From Clostridia bacterium (GTDB taxonomy: Bacteria; Bacillota; Clostridia; Oscillospirales; CAG-272), in NCBI GenBank assembly GCA_017455945.1, contig JAFTLM010000295.1:1-5607 (forward strand): a stretch of DNA of 5,607 bases. Reading direction: 5' to 3'. Of the stretch, positions 1 to 5,607 are shown piece by piece; positions within the stretch are counted from its first letter, which is position 1, and each line of letters opens with the position of its first letter. The notes under the pieces were generated by a model. The model had not been told where the DNA came from. It worked only from the letters and a program-made list of their open reading frames with translations, and did no database searches. Position numbers and translations under genes: made by a program.

Positions 1-538
1 GGGCTGGCATATGACTTTTCACGGTTCGAAAACAGTTGGAGCGGAAATATCCCGTCAGATGGAAGGTAAGCTTGAGGAATTGGATATATTTTCGTTTGAA
101 GCACTTGAGGAATACGTGCCAAAAATTATAGGAGATTACACGGTTACACCGCTTAAAGCTATTCACTCTGTAAAATCGGGACCGCTTTTATATCAGATAA
201 GCGATGGCGAAAAGACGGTGCTGTACGGCACCGATACCCACTATTTTGATGATTCTGTGTGGGAGCATTTTGAAAAGACCACCCCCTATTTTAATATGGT
301 AACCCTTGATTGTACAAACGCATGTAAACCCATGAATTATAAAGGGCATATGAGCCTTGAGGAAAACCTAAAGGTGCGTGACCGAATGGTTAAAATGGGT
401 GTGGCGGATGAGAAAACACAGTTCGTCTGTACCCACTTTTCTCACAACGGTACTAACGTGGTTTATGACGATTTTGTTCCGATAGCGTCAAAGGAAGGCT
501 TTATTGTTTCCTATGACGGAATGATACTTGATATATAA
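1..538 (+). CDS. MBL-fold metallohydrolase (PhnP/COG1235-like), 5'-truncated by window edge
   Basis: This is the C-terminal part of a metallo-beta-lactamase-fold hydrolase. The frame is open back to the first base, so the ATG at 11 is probably internal and the gene starts upstream. Visible motifs are LYGTDTHYF (bases about 218-247), whose Asp fits the bridging metal ligand of this fold, then a GHMS motif (about 349-360), then a THFSHNG segment (about 433-453) whose first His fits the last metal ligand. The N-terminal HxHxDH signature must lie outside the window. TDT, GHMS and THFSHN in this order are typical of the PhnP-like branch, whose characterised members are phosphodiesterases. The substrate here cannot be deduced. 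The TAA stop lies 14 nt before cmk, which suggests co-transcription. Family assignment is fairly safe; exact function is unknown. Confidence 0.8.
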   Translation, partial: GWHMTFHGSKTVGAEISRQMEGKLEELDIFSFEALEEYVPKIIGDYTVTPLKAIHSVKSGPLLYQISDGEKTVLYGTDTHYFDDSVWEHFEKTTPYFNMVTLDCTNACKPMNYKGHMSLEENLKVRDRMVKMGVADEKTQFVCTHFSHNGTNVVYDDFVPIASKEGFIVSYDGMILDI

Positions 539-552
539 AAAGGAGAAAAAAT

Positions 553-1032
553 ATGTTTAAAATAGCAATAGACGGTCCCAGCGGTGCGGGAAAAAGCAGT
601 GTTGCAAAAGCACTTTCAAAGAAAATGGGAATCGTATACGTTGATACGGGAGCACTCTACCGTACCGTGGGATATTATATTCGTTCTGTCGGTGCCGATC
701 CCAAGTCCGCCGAACAGGTAACACCTCACCTTAAAGATATAAACATTGAGGTGAAATACGAAAACGGCACACAGTGCGTTTATCTTAACGGAGAAAATCT
801 TGGAGATAAGATACGCGAGCCCGAAATTTCAATGTACGCTTCGGCTGTTTCGGCAATTCCCGCAGTAAGAGCCTTTTTGCTTGAAACCCAGAAATCTGTG
901 GCAAGAAGCAATAACGTGGTAATGGACGGTAGAGATATCGGTACGGTTATACTTCCCGATGCCGAGGTGAAAATATTCCTTACTGCCTCCGTGGAGTGTC
1001 GAGCAAAACGCCGTGTTCTTGAGCTTAAGTAA
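553..1032 (+). CDS. cmk: Cytidylate kinase, N-terminal 159 residues, ending at premature TAA
   Basis: This piece carries the P-loop GPSGAGKSS (residues 8-16), the DTGALYR motif (31-37) that begins the nucleoside-monophosphate-binding region, and MDGRDIGT (124-131), all hallmarks of bacterial CMP kinase. It also has the Arg-rich start of the LID (RAKRR, 150-154). It ends at codon 160 instead of about 222. The missing portion holds the R-D-R residues that contact CMP in the E. coli enzyme, so I infer that this fragment alone would not be a normal kinase. The start is well supported: AGGAG at 541-545 lies 7 nt before the ATG, and MFKIAIDGPSGAGKS is the standard N-terminus of the family. Confidence 0.85.
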   Translation: MFKIAIDGPSGAGKSSVAKALSKKMGIVYVDTGALYRTVGYYIRSVGADPKSAEQVTPHLKDINIEVKYENGTQCVYLNGENLGDKIREPEISMYASAVSAIPAVRAFLLETQKSVARSNNVVMDGRDIGTVILPDAEVKIFLTASVECRAKRRVLELK

Positions 1033-1038
1033 AAAGGT

Positions 1039-1221
1039 ATGGAGTCGAATTACGAGGACGTTCTTGCTGAAATGATAGAAAGAGACAATAACGATAAAAA
1101 CCGCGACGTGGCGCCCGCACTTCCCGCGGATGATGCCGTAATCCTCGATAATTCCGAATTGACGATGGAAGAAACTCTGGAAAAAATCATCGAAATTGCC
1201 AAAACGAGGATAGATATATGA
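1039..1221 (+). CDS. cmk: Cytidylate kinase C-terminal remnant (about 60 residues), same frame as the upstream piece
   Basis: This is the C-terminal quarter of CMP kinase. It has an ERDNNDKNRDVAP segment (residues 176-188 of the uninterrupted count) followed by PADDAVILDNSELT. R177, D181 and R184 align with E. coli Cmk residues (Arg181, Asp185, Arg188) known to bind CMP. The ATG at 1039 aligns to an internal Phe/hydrophobic position of family members and has no usable Shine-Dalgarno: the nearest purines, AAAAAGG, end 2 nt before it. It is therefore probably not a native start, although reinitiation 6 nt after the stop cannot be excluded. Its TGA overlaps the plsC ATG as ATGA, an arrangement expected if cmk was translated through to this point. 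Confidence 0.6.
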   Translation: MESNYEDVLAEMIERDNNDKNRDVAPALPADDAVILDNSELTMEETLEKIIEIAKTRIDI

Positions 1222-1838
1222 GTAAAACGTATAAATTTTTTTACACGTTGTTTGTCGGTATAGTCAGACTTATTTTCAGAATTAAAGTGGTGGGGGCAGA
1301 GAACGAGCCCGAAGACGGTGCTGTTTTGGTGTGTTCAAACCATATTTCGGCGGCAGACCCGGTGGTTATATGTGCCGCAATGAAAAAACAGGTTTGCTTT
1401 ATGGCAAAGAAGGAGCTTTTTAAAGTTCCTGTCGTGTCGTGGCTTATAAAGATTCTTGGGGCTTTTCCCATAGACCGAGGAGGCAAGGATGTTGGGGCTA
1501 TAAAAAAAGCCGTAAGCTACCTTGAAGAGGGAAAACGTGTGGGAATATTTCCGCAGGGAACCCGCCACCCGGGTGAAAATCCAAGAGAAACCGCACTGAA
1601 AAACGGAGCGGCAATGATAGCTATAAGAGCCAAATCCGACGTTTTGCCGGTTTATATTCACAGAAAAAACAATAAGCCGAGACTTTTCAGAAAAACAGTG
1701 ATCATCATAGGTAAACCGATAAAGTTTGAGGATTTCAATTATGAGCCGGAAAATTCAAGTGAATACGGAAGAATAACCCGTGAGGTTTTTGACGAAATTT
1801 GCAAACTTGGCGAGGAATACAATAAATGCGAAAAGTAA
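1218..1838 (+). CDS. plsC: 1-acyl-sn-glycerol-3-phosphate acyltransferase (PlsC family)
   Basis: The product is predicted to acylate lysophosphatidic acid to phosphatidic acid at the cytoplasmic face of the membrane, the second acylation of phospholipid synthesis. All PlsC/LPLAT motifs are present in order: catalytic NHISAAD (H42 and D47, the HX4D box), GAFPIDRG (81-88), FPQGTR (111-116) and LPVYI (143-147). Motif III carries Gln where FPEGTR is most common; I do not take this as inactivating. The N-terminal stretch 7-22 is hydrophobic and may associate with membrane. Length (206 aa) is normal for short PlsC proteins. GAGGA at 1206-1210, 7 nt ahead, supports the ATG, which overlaps the cmk TGA by 4 nt. 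The end overlaps ispH-rpsA by 13 nt, so translational coupling is likely. The acyl donor (acyl-ACP, acyl-CoA or acyl-phosphate) cannot be told from sequence. Confidence 0.9.
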   Translation: MSKTYKFFYTLFVGIVRLIFRIKVVGAENEPEDGAVLVCSNHISAADPVVICAAMKKQVCFMAKKELFKVPVVSWLIKILGAFPIDRGGKDVGAIKKAVSYLEEGKRVGIFPQGTRHPGENPRETALKNGAAMIAIRAKSDVLPVYIHRKNNKPRLFRKTVIIIGKPIKFEDFNYEPENSSEYGRITREVFDEICKLGEEYNKCEK

Positions 1839-3871
1839 CTGTTGCTAAAAATGCAGGCTTTTGCTTTGGTGTTCAGCGTGCGGCAGATAAAATCGAAAGT
1901 TCCGTAAACGCAGGCGGCAAAGGCAGAATATATACCTTGGGACATCTCATTCATAATCCGACTTACAATAAAAGGCTTGAAGATAATGGAGTTTTTTCAA
2001 TAGACGCATCTGAAATTTCCAAAATAGCCCAACAAGCCTCGGAGAATATGCCGGTAAAGCTTTTTTTGCGTGCCCACGGAGTTGCCGCTGAGGTTGAAAA
2101 AGAACTGCGTGAGTTAAGTGAGGCAAACATCTTTTTCAGCTATGAAGATTGCACTTGCCCTTACGTAAAAAAAATACATAAAATAGCCGCCGATTACTCG
2201 TCGGAGGATAATATTTTTATATTGATGGGGAGCGAAAGCCACCCCGAGGTTATCGGAATAATGAGCTATTTTTTAGGAGAAAAGTATGTTTTTTCCTCAA
2301 AAGACGATTTTGAGTCTGCGGTAAAAAATGGCAAATTGGTCAATTTGCACAAAAAAACGCCGATTTTGGCGGCTCAAACCACCTTTAATTTGTTGGAGTG
2401 GGAAAAAACTCAAAAATTTCTCAAAAACCTATGTACAAATCCGATAATTTTTGATACAATATGTAGTGTTACGGAAAAGAGGCAGCTTGAGGCTGCGGAT
2501 CTTTCCAAAGAGTGTGATATGATGATCGTGATAGGCGGAAAGGAAAGCTCAAACACCGCTAAGCTTGCCGAAATATGCAGGGGAAATTGCGATAACACTT
2601 TTTGGATAGAGAACGCAGAACTTACAGATGACTTTTTTGCGAACACCCACGAAAAAGTGGGAATTGTTGCCGGAGCTTCAACTCCGCGTGACATAATAGA
2701 GGAGGTAAACAAAAAAATGAGCGAACAAGAAAATTTTGCCCAAATGCTCGAAGAGACTTTCAAAACTTTAAATACAGGAGACACCGTTACCGGAATAGTA
2801 ACCAAGGTTACAGACGCAGACTTGCAGCTTGACCTGGGAACTAAAGTTACAGGCGTAATCAAGGCCGAGCAGATAACAGATGATTCTTCTGTTAAGCTGA
2901 CCGAGATGTTCAAGGTAGGAGACGAAGTTGAAGCTTTCGTTATCCGCGTAAGTGACATCGAGGGCGTTGCAGAGCTTTCCAAGAAGCGTGTTGACTCTGA
3001 TAAGAACTGGGTCAAGATCGTTGAGGCTTGCAACAGCGGAGATATCCTTGAGGGAAAGGTAACAGAGGCCGTTAAGGGCGGTGTAGTGGTTATCGTTGAT
3101 TCCGTAAAGGTATTCGTGCCCGCATCTCACACAGGTGTTCCCAGAGACGGCGACCTTAGCGTTCTCGTAGGAACAGTTGTAAAACTCAAGGTTATTGAGA
3201 TCAAGGACTATGCTAAGAAGGCTATCGGTTCTATCCGCGTTGTTCTCCGCGAAGAGCGTAAGGCTCAGGAGGCAGCTTTCTGGGCAGCTATCGAAGAAGG
3301 AAAACAGTTTACAGGCAAGGTTAAGAGTATGACCAGCTACGGTGCATTCGTCGACCTCGGCGGTGTAGACGGAATGGTTCATGCTTCCGAGCTTTCCTGG
3401 AAGCACATCAAGAGCCCCGCAGAAGTTGTTGCTATCGGTGATGAAATCACAGTATTTGTAAAGAGCTTCGACGTTGAGAAAAAGAGAATCTCTCTCGGTT
3501 ACAAGACAGAGGATACAAATCCCTGGTTCATCTTCAAGAATGCATACAATGTAGGCGATGTTGCGTCTGTTAAGATCGTTAATATGATGCCTTTCGGTGC
3601 ATTTGCCGAAATCGTTGACGGAGTAGACGGACTTATCCATATTTCCCAGATTGCACAGACAAGAATCGCTAAGCCCGCTGACGTTCTTGAGATCGGTCAG
3701 GTAGTTGATGCTAAGATCACAGAGATCGACGACGAGAAGAAGAAAGTAAGCCTTTCTATCAGAGCTCTTCTTGACGAGGCTCAGGCATCCGAAGAGGCAA
3801 TGCCCGAGAGCGAGGAAGTTGTTGAGGAAGCAGCTGCTGAAGAAGCTGCAACCGAAGAAACAGCAGAGTAA
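1826..3871 (+). CDS. ispH-rpsA: IspH-RpsA fusion: HMBPP reductase joined to ribosomal protein S1
   Basis: Residues 1 to about 297 are IspH (LytB), the 4Fe-4S enzyme that reduces HMBPP to IPP and DMAPP in the last step of the MEP pathway. The cluster ligands C13 (GFCFGV), C111 (CTCP) and C213 (DTICSVT) are present, as are LIHNP (H43), RAHGV (H84), SHPEV (H139, E141), QTT (184-186), SSNT (241-244) and GAST (283-286). An extra Cys, C109, sits next to a ligand. Residues from about 298 form an S1 protein with four S1/OB repeats at roughly 316-386, 403-475, 492-559 and 576-646, the last two the most canonical (SYGAFVDLGGVDGMVH; PFGAFAEIVDGVDGLIH). The tail, 651-681, is acidic and Glu/Ala-rich. S1 binds mRNA at the ribosome. 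The fusion is known in Clostridia. GAGG at 1812-1815 is a plausible RBS. Tandem TAATAA ends the gene. Confidence 0.95.
   Translation: MRKVTVAKNAGFCFGVQRAADKIESSVNAGGKGRIYTLGHLIHNPTYNKRLEDNGVFSIDASEISKIAQQASENMPVKLFLRAHGVAAEVEKELRELSEANIFFSYEDCTCPYVKKIHKIAADYSSEDNIFILMGSESHPEVIGIMSYFLGEKYVFSSKDDFESAVKNGKLVNLHKKTPILAAQTTFNLLEWEKTQKFLKNLCTNPIIFDTICSVTEKRQLEAADLSKECDMMIVIGGKESSNTAKLAEICRGNCDNTFWIENAELTDDFFANTHEKVGIVAGASTPRDIIEEVNKKMSEQENFAQMLEETFKTLNTGDTVTGIVTKVTDADLQLDLGTKVTGVIKAEQITDDSSVKLTEMFKVGDEVEAFVIRVSDIEGVAELSKKRVDSDKNWVKIVEACNSGDILEGKVTEAVKGGVVVIVDSVKVFVPASHTGVPRDGDLSVLVGTVVKLKVIEIKDYAKKAIGSIRVVLREERKAQEAAFWAAIEEGKQFTGKVKSMTSYGAFVDLGGVDGMVHASELSWKHIKSPAEVVAIGDEITVFVKSFDVEKKRISLGYKTEDTNPWFIFKNAYNVGDVASVKIVNMMPFGAFAEIVDGVDGLIHISQIAQTRIAKPADVLEIGQVVDAKITEIDDEKKKVSLSIRALLDEAQASEEAMPESEEVVEEAAAEEAATEETAE
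2698..2719 (+). promoter_or_regulatory. Strong internal Shine-Dalgarno and in-frame ATG at the IspH/S1 junction
   Basis: AGAGGAGGT at 2698-2706 contains a 7-base match (AGGAGGT) to the 16S anti-Shine-Dalgarno. An ATG at 2717-2719 follows after 10 nt, in frame as codon 298 of the fusion. Initiation here would give a free S1 protein of 384 residues beginning MSEQENFAQ, a natural N-terminus for that domain. The caveat is that these bases also encode the IIEEV stretch at the end of IspH, so protein constraint may create the motif. Use of this start is inferred, not shown. Confidence 0.5.
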
Positions 3872-3880
3872 TAAAAGAAT

Positions 3881-3913
3881 GGGGTTACTGTTTTGGCGGT
3901 AACCCCTGATTTT
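3881..3913 (+). terminator. Hairpin with short T-run between rpsA and the YwlG gene, possible leaky terminator
   Basis: GGGGTTAC (3881-3888) pairs perfectly with GTAACCCC (3899-3906). A T-G wobble and a G-C pair extend the stem inward to about 10 bp around a 6-nt loop. It begins 6 nt after the tandem stop codons. Only TGATTTT follows, so the U-tract is weak, and I expect partial termination or 3'-end protection rather than a full stop. The RBS of the next gene (AGGAG, 3915-3919) follows at once. Confidence 0.5.
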
Positions 3914-3926
3914 CAGGAGAGAATTT

Positions 3927-4475
3927 ATGTTTGAAGAAATTCGAAAAAATGCAATAACAGCGGTAAATGAACTGGTTGAAACCTCAGGACTGAAAAAGGG
4001 CGATATCCTTGTTATAGGATGCTCATCGTCCGAAATAATAGGCGGTAAAATAGGAAAAAATTCAAGCCTTGAGGCTGCCGAAGCCGTTTTTGAGGGAATT
4101 TATCCTGTTTTGAAAGAAAAGGGAATCTATCTTGCCGCCCAGTGCTGTGAGCATCTCAACCGTGCCGTTATAATCGAAGAAACCTGTGCCAAGGAACGCG
4201 GATATGAAATCGTGTCTGTTATTCCTCAGCCTAAAGCGGGTGGCTCGTTTGCAACTACCGCGTATAAAAATTTTAATTCGCCCGTGGCGGTGGAAGAAAT
4301 CCGTGCGGAAGCCGGAATAGATATAGGCGGAACACTTATAGGTATGCATCTAAAGAGAGTTGCGGTTCCTGTAAGGCTTTCGGTTAAAAAAATAGGCGAG
4401 GCGGATATAATATGCGCCAGAACCCGTCCGAAGTTTATAGGCGGATGCAGAGCCGTTTATCCTGAAAACACTTGA
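3927..4475 (+). CDS. ywlG: YwlG-like conserved protein of unknown function (DUF436 / UPF0340, TIGR01440)
   Basis: I recognise this as a member of the UPF0340/DUF436 family, typified by B. subtilis YwlG, from GCSSSEIIGGKIGKNSS (residues 31-47), QCCEHLNRA (72-80) and a C-terminal GMHLKRVAVPVR stretch. Its 182 residues match the usual length of about 180. No biochemical role is established that I can rely on. The conserved Cys, Glu, His and Asn residues in these motifs look like a possible active or metal site, but that is inference. There is no signal peptide or membrane segment, so it is probably cytoplasmic. AGGAG at 3915-3919, 7 nt upstream, supports the ATG. No promoter is evident in the short gap after rpsA, so it may be transcribed by read-through past the weak hairpin. 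Confidence 0.85.
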   Translation: MFEEIRKNAITAVNELVETSGLKKGDILVIGCSSSEIIGGKIGKNSSLEAAEAVFEGIYPVLKEKGIYLAAQCCEHLNRAVIIEETCAKERGYEIVSVIPQPKAGGSFATTAYKNFNSPVAVEEIRAEAGIDIGGTLIGMHLKRVAVPVRLSVKKIGEADIICARTRPKFIGGCRAVYPENT

Positions 4476-4489
4476 TTTTTGGCAGTAGA

Positions 4490-4521
4490 AGCGACCGAAT
4501 TTTTTCGGTCGCTGTTTTTTT
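4490..4521 (+). terminator. Strong intrinsic terminator after the YwlG gene
   Basis: GCGACCGAA (4491-4499) pairs perfectly with TTCGGTCGC (4504-4512) around a TTTT loop. An extra A-T pair (4490/4513) gives a 10-bp GC-rich stem. A run of seven T at 4515-4521 follows. It lies 14 nt after the TGA and should end transcription of the upstream block. Confidence 0.93.
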
Positions 4522-4541
4522 GAAAATATTAAAAAAATATA

Positions 4542-4570
4542 TTGACTTTTAATGTTGAAAGTGATATTAT
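4542..4570 (+). promoter_or_regulatory. Sigma-A-type promoter with extended -10, for the antiporter gene
   Basis: TTGACT (4542-4547) and TATTAT (4565-4570) are separated by exactly 17 nt, and TG at 4562-4563 supplies an extended -10 (TGATATTAT). The region upstream (4522-4541) is A/T-rich, like an UP element. Transcription should start near 4577, leaving an untranslated leader of about 70 nt. I see no recognisable riboswitch or strong hairpin in that leader. The promoter lies directly after a terminator, so the downstream gene is probably its own transcription unit. Confidence 0.87.
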
Positions 4571-4648
4571 ATAACTGTTTGTGCGAGTAACCCGCCAAAA
4601 TAATTTTATCACTATGTCAGCCGTGCTTTACGACTTGAAAGGATTTTT

Positions 4649-5607
4649 ATGGACGCTTCATTAAGTATTTTGTTGAGCATCGCAATCGCTCTTTTTGCGG
4701 GATTGCTGATGACGAGAGTTATCAAACCCTTAGGGCTTCGTGCAGTAACCGGATATCTTATCGCCGGAGTTCTTATAGGACCTTACTGTCTTGGACAGCT
4801 TGGTGAATTTTTGGGAATTATGGGACTTGGATTTAATACTTCCGATTATGTTGAGCATTTTGGTATAATTTCCGATGTCGCCCTCGGATTCATAGCGTTC
4901 TCCATCGGTAATGAATTCAGGCTTTCGCAGTTAAAGCAGATAGGAAAGCAGGCTACCGTTATAGCTATATTCCAAGCAATAACCGCTACGATATTGGTTG
5001 ACCTTTCGCTTATAGGACTCAGTTTTATCTTGGGACAGGATAATCTTCCTATGGGTGTTGCCATTACTTTGGGCGCTATAGCTACCGCAACGGCTCCCGC
5101 TGCTACTCTTATGGTAGTGCGTCAGTATAAAGCAAAGGGTAAGCTTACCGATATTCTTCTTCCCATCGTTGCTCTTGACGATGCGGTGGGTCTTATTGTT
5201 TTCGCGGTGTCTCTTGGTATTGCAAAAGGAATTACACCTATAGACGGAGTAACCCCCACACTTGATATAATGTCAATCATCGTTAATCCCTTGATTGAAA
5301 TAGCTCTTTCTCTTGCTGTCGGTGCTATTATGGGCTTTTTGCTTTCTCAGGCTGAAAAGTTCTTCCATTCTCGCAGTAAGCGACTTTCGGTTTCGGTTAC
5401 GGCTGTTATTCTTGCCGTTGCCTTCTCCAAACTGGCTACCGATATAGGTACTATACATATAGGCTTTTCTCCTCTTCTTACCTGTATGATGCTCGGTACG
5501 ATCTTCTGTAATTTCTGTGAGTCCTCCGAGGAGCTTATGGACAGAGTTGACAGATGGACGACGCCTTTGTTTATTCTGTTTTTTGTAATAAGCGGTGCAG
5601 AGCTTGA
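4649..5607 (+). CDS. Cation:proton antiporter (CPA, Na+/H+ exchanger-like, PF00999), 3'-truncated by window edge
   Basis: This is an integral membrane antiporter exchanging Na+ or K+ for H+. The frame stays open from 4649 to the window end, giving 319 complete codons without a stop. Hydrophobic segments lie at roughly 4-22, 33-50, 72-88, 102-128, 133-157, 169-192, 207-233, 246-263, 271-290 and 305-316. TATAPAA (146-152) fits the unwound-helix motif of this fold, and ALDDAVGLIVF (175-185) carries the paired aspartates D177-D178 that resemble the ion-binding Asp pair of electrogenic CPA2-type exchangers. PLFILFFVISGAEL near the end fits the late core helix. AAAGGA at 4638-4643 precedes the ATG by 5 nt. 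Ion specificity is not predictable. Any C-terminal TrkA/RCK nucleotide-binding domain, as in KefB/KefC, would lie beyond the window. Confidence 0.88.
   Translation, partial: MDASLSILLSIAIALFAGLLMTRVIKPLGLRAVTGYLIAGVLIGPYCLGQLGEFLGIMGLGFNTSDYVEHFGIISDVALGFIAFSIGNEFRLSQLKQIGKQATVIAIFQAITATILVDLSLIGLSFILGQDNLPMGVAITLGAIATATAPAATLMVVRQYKAKGKLTDILLPIVALDDAVGLIVFAVSLGIAKGITPIDGVTPTLDIMSIIVNPLIEIALSLAVGAIMGFLLSQAEKFFHSRSKRLSVSVTAVILAVAFSKLATDIGTIHIGFSPLLTCMMLGTIFCNFCESSEELMDRVDRWTTPLFILFFVISGAEL

Larger units (their letters stand above)
553..1221 (+). pseudogene. cmk: cmk (CMP/dCMP kinase) locus interrupted by an in-frame TAA
   Basis: Read through the TAA at 1030-1032, this locus encodes a full-length cytidylate kinase of 222 codons, close to the usual length of about 220. 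The enzyme phosphorylates CMP and dCMP with ATP in the cytoplasm, recycling pyrimidine nucleotides and supplying CTP/dCTP. The stop falls in the LID region, exactly where a conserved ELxEKG-like stretch is expected: the sequence reads LELK-stop-KG. No base is gained or lost, and the same frame continues with NYEDVLAEMIERD and a DVAP motif. One substitution (for example GAA to TAA) would explain it. TAA is an ordinary stop elsewhere in the window (536, 1836, 3869), so code reassignment is unlikely. Sequence error, true pseudogene, or a split or read-through gene remain possible. The pieces are described separately. Confidence 0.75.

Noticed and set aside
1030..1032. Genetic-code reassignment or selenocysteine-type recoding at the cmk TAA
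   Set aside because: TAA ends the MBL gene, plsC and ispH-rpsA normally, and known Sec/Pyl recoding uses TGA/TAG. No supporting stem-loop was seen after the stop.
2432..2460. Promoter-like TGTACA-17-TACAAT inside ispH, possibly for rpsA
   Set aside because: The -35 matches only 4 of 6 bases and the site lies in AT-rich coding sequence where such matches are common. Too weak without transcript-start data.
2410..3033. Minus-strand open frame of 207 codons opposite the IspH/S1 junction
   Set aside because: Ser/Thr/Val-rich low-information translation with no recognisable domain; a shadow of the sense gene.
2768..3640. Long open frame on the minus strand (290 codons) opposite the S1 region
   Set aside because: It has no family resemblance and lies entirely antisense to a confident S1 gene. 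Biased codon use of the S1 half removes stop codons from the opposite frame, which explains it.
4560..4613. 7-bp inverted repeat AGTGATA / TATCACT spanning the antiporter -10 and leader, as a possible operator
   Set aside because: The arms are short and 40 nt apart. A 7-bp match of this kind is fairly likely by chance in AT-rich DNA.
4614..4664. Short ORF (16 codons) in the antiporter leader overlapping its start codon
   Set aside because: No Shine-Dalgarno precedes its ATG and the peptide shows no leader-peptide features, so a chance ORF is more likely than a regulatory one.
1..5607. Search for CRISPR repeats, transposon ends, tRNA/rRNA genes, toxin-antitoxin or defence modules
   Set aside because: No direct-repeat array, transposase fragment, structural RNA or accessory cassette was seen by eye; the window is packed with co-directional housekeeping genes.

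Overview
The window looks like chromosomal housekeeping DNA from a Bacillota bacterium of class Clostridia, probably a gut-type Oscillospirales/Ruminococcaceae-like or related lineage. The basis is gene content and order: an IspH reductase fused to ribosomal protein S1 is a known clostridial arrangement, and cmk and plsC homologues sit directly upstream of it. Strong AGGAG-type ribosome binding sites and AT-rich intergenic DNA also fit. The species cannot be named from this sequence.

Layout, all on the + strand. Bases 1-538 hold the C-terminal part of a metallo-beta-lactamase-fold hydrolase that begins outside the window. Bases 553-1221 hold cmk (CMP kinase), interrupted by an in-frame TAA at 1030-1032. 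Bases 1218-1838 hold a PlsC-type acyltransferase, and 1826-3871 hold the 681-residue IspH-RpsA fusion. The short gaps and overlaps (14 nt, then 4 nt, then 13 nt) suggest one operon linking nucleotide recycling, phospholipid synthesis, isoprenoid precursor synthesis and translation. A hairpin with a weak T-run (3881-3906) separates this block from a YwlG/DUF436 gene (3927-4475), which ends at a strong intrinsic terminator (4490-4521). A new unit follows: a near-consensus extended -10 promoter (4542-4570), a leader of about 70 nt, and a CPA-type cation:proton antiporter (4649 to beyond 5607) cut by the window end.

I see no mobile element, CRISPR array, tRNA or rRNA, and no evidence of a novel multi-gene system. 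Two points deserve a second look. The first is the nonsense codon in cmk: the reading frame and the protein alignment continue perfectly across it, so it is either a sequence error, a true inactivating mutation, or a split or read-through gene. The second is the ispH/rpsA junction, where a strong in-frame Shine-Dalgarno and ATG, an A7 run and an abrupt change in codon use suggest that free S1 may be made from inside the fusion gene.
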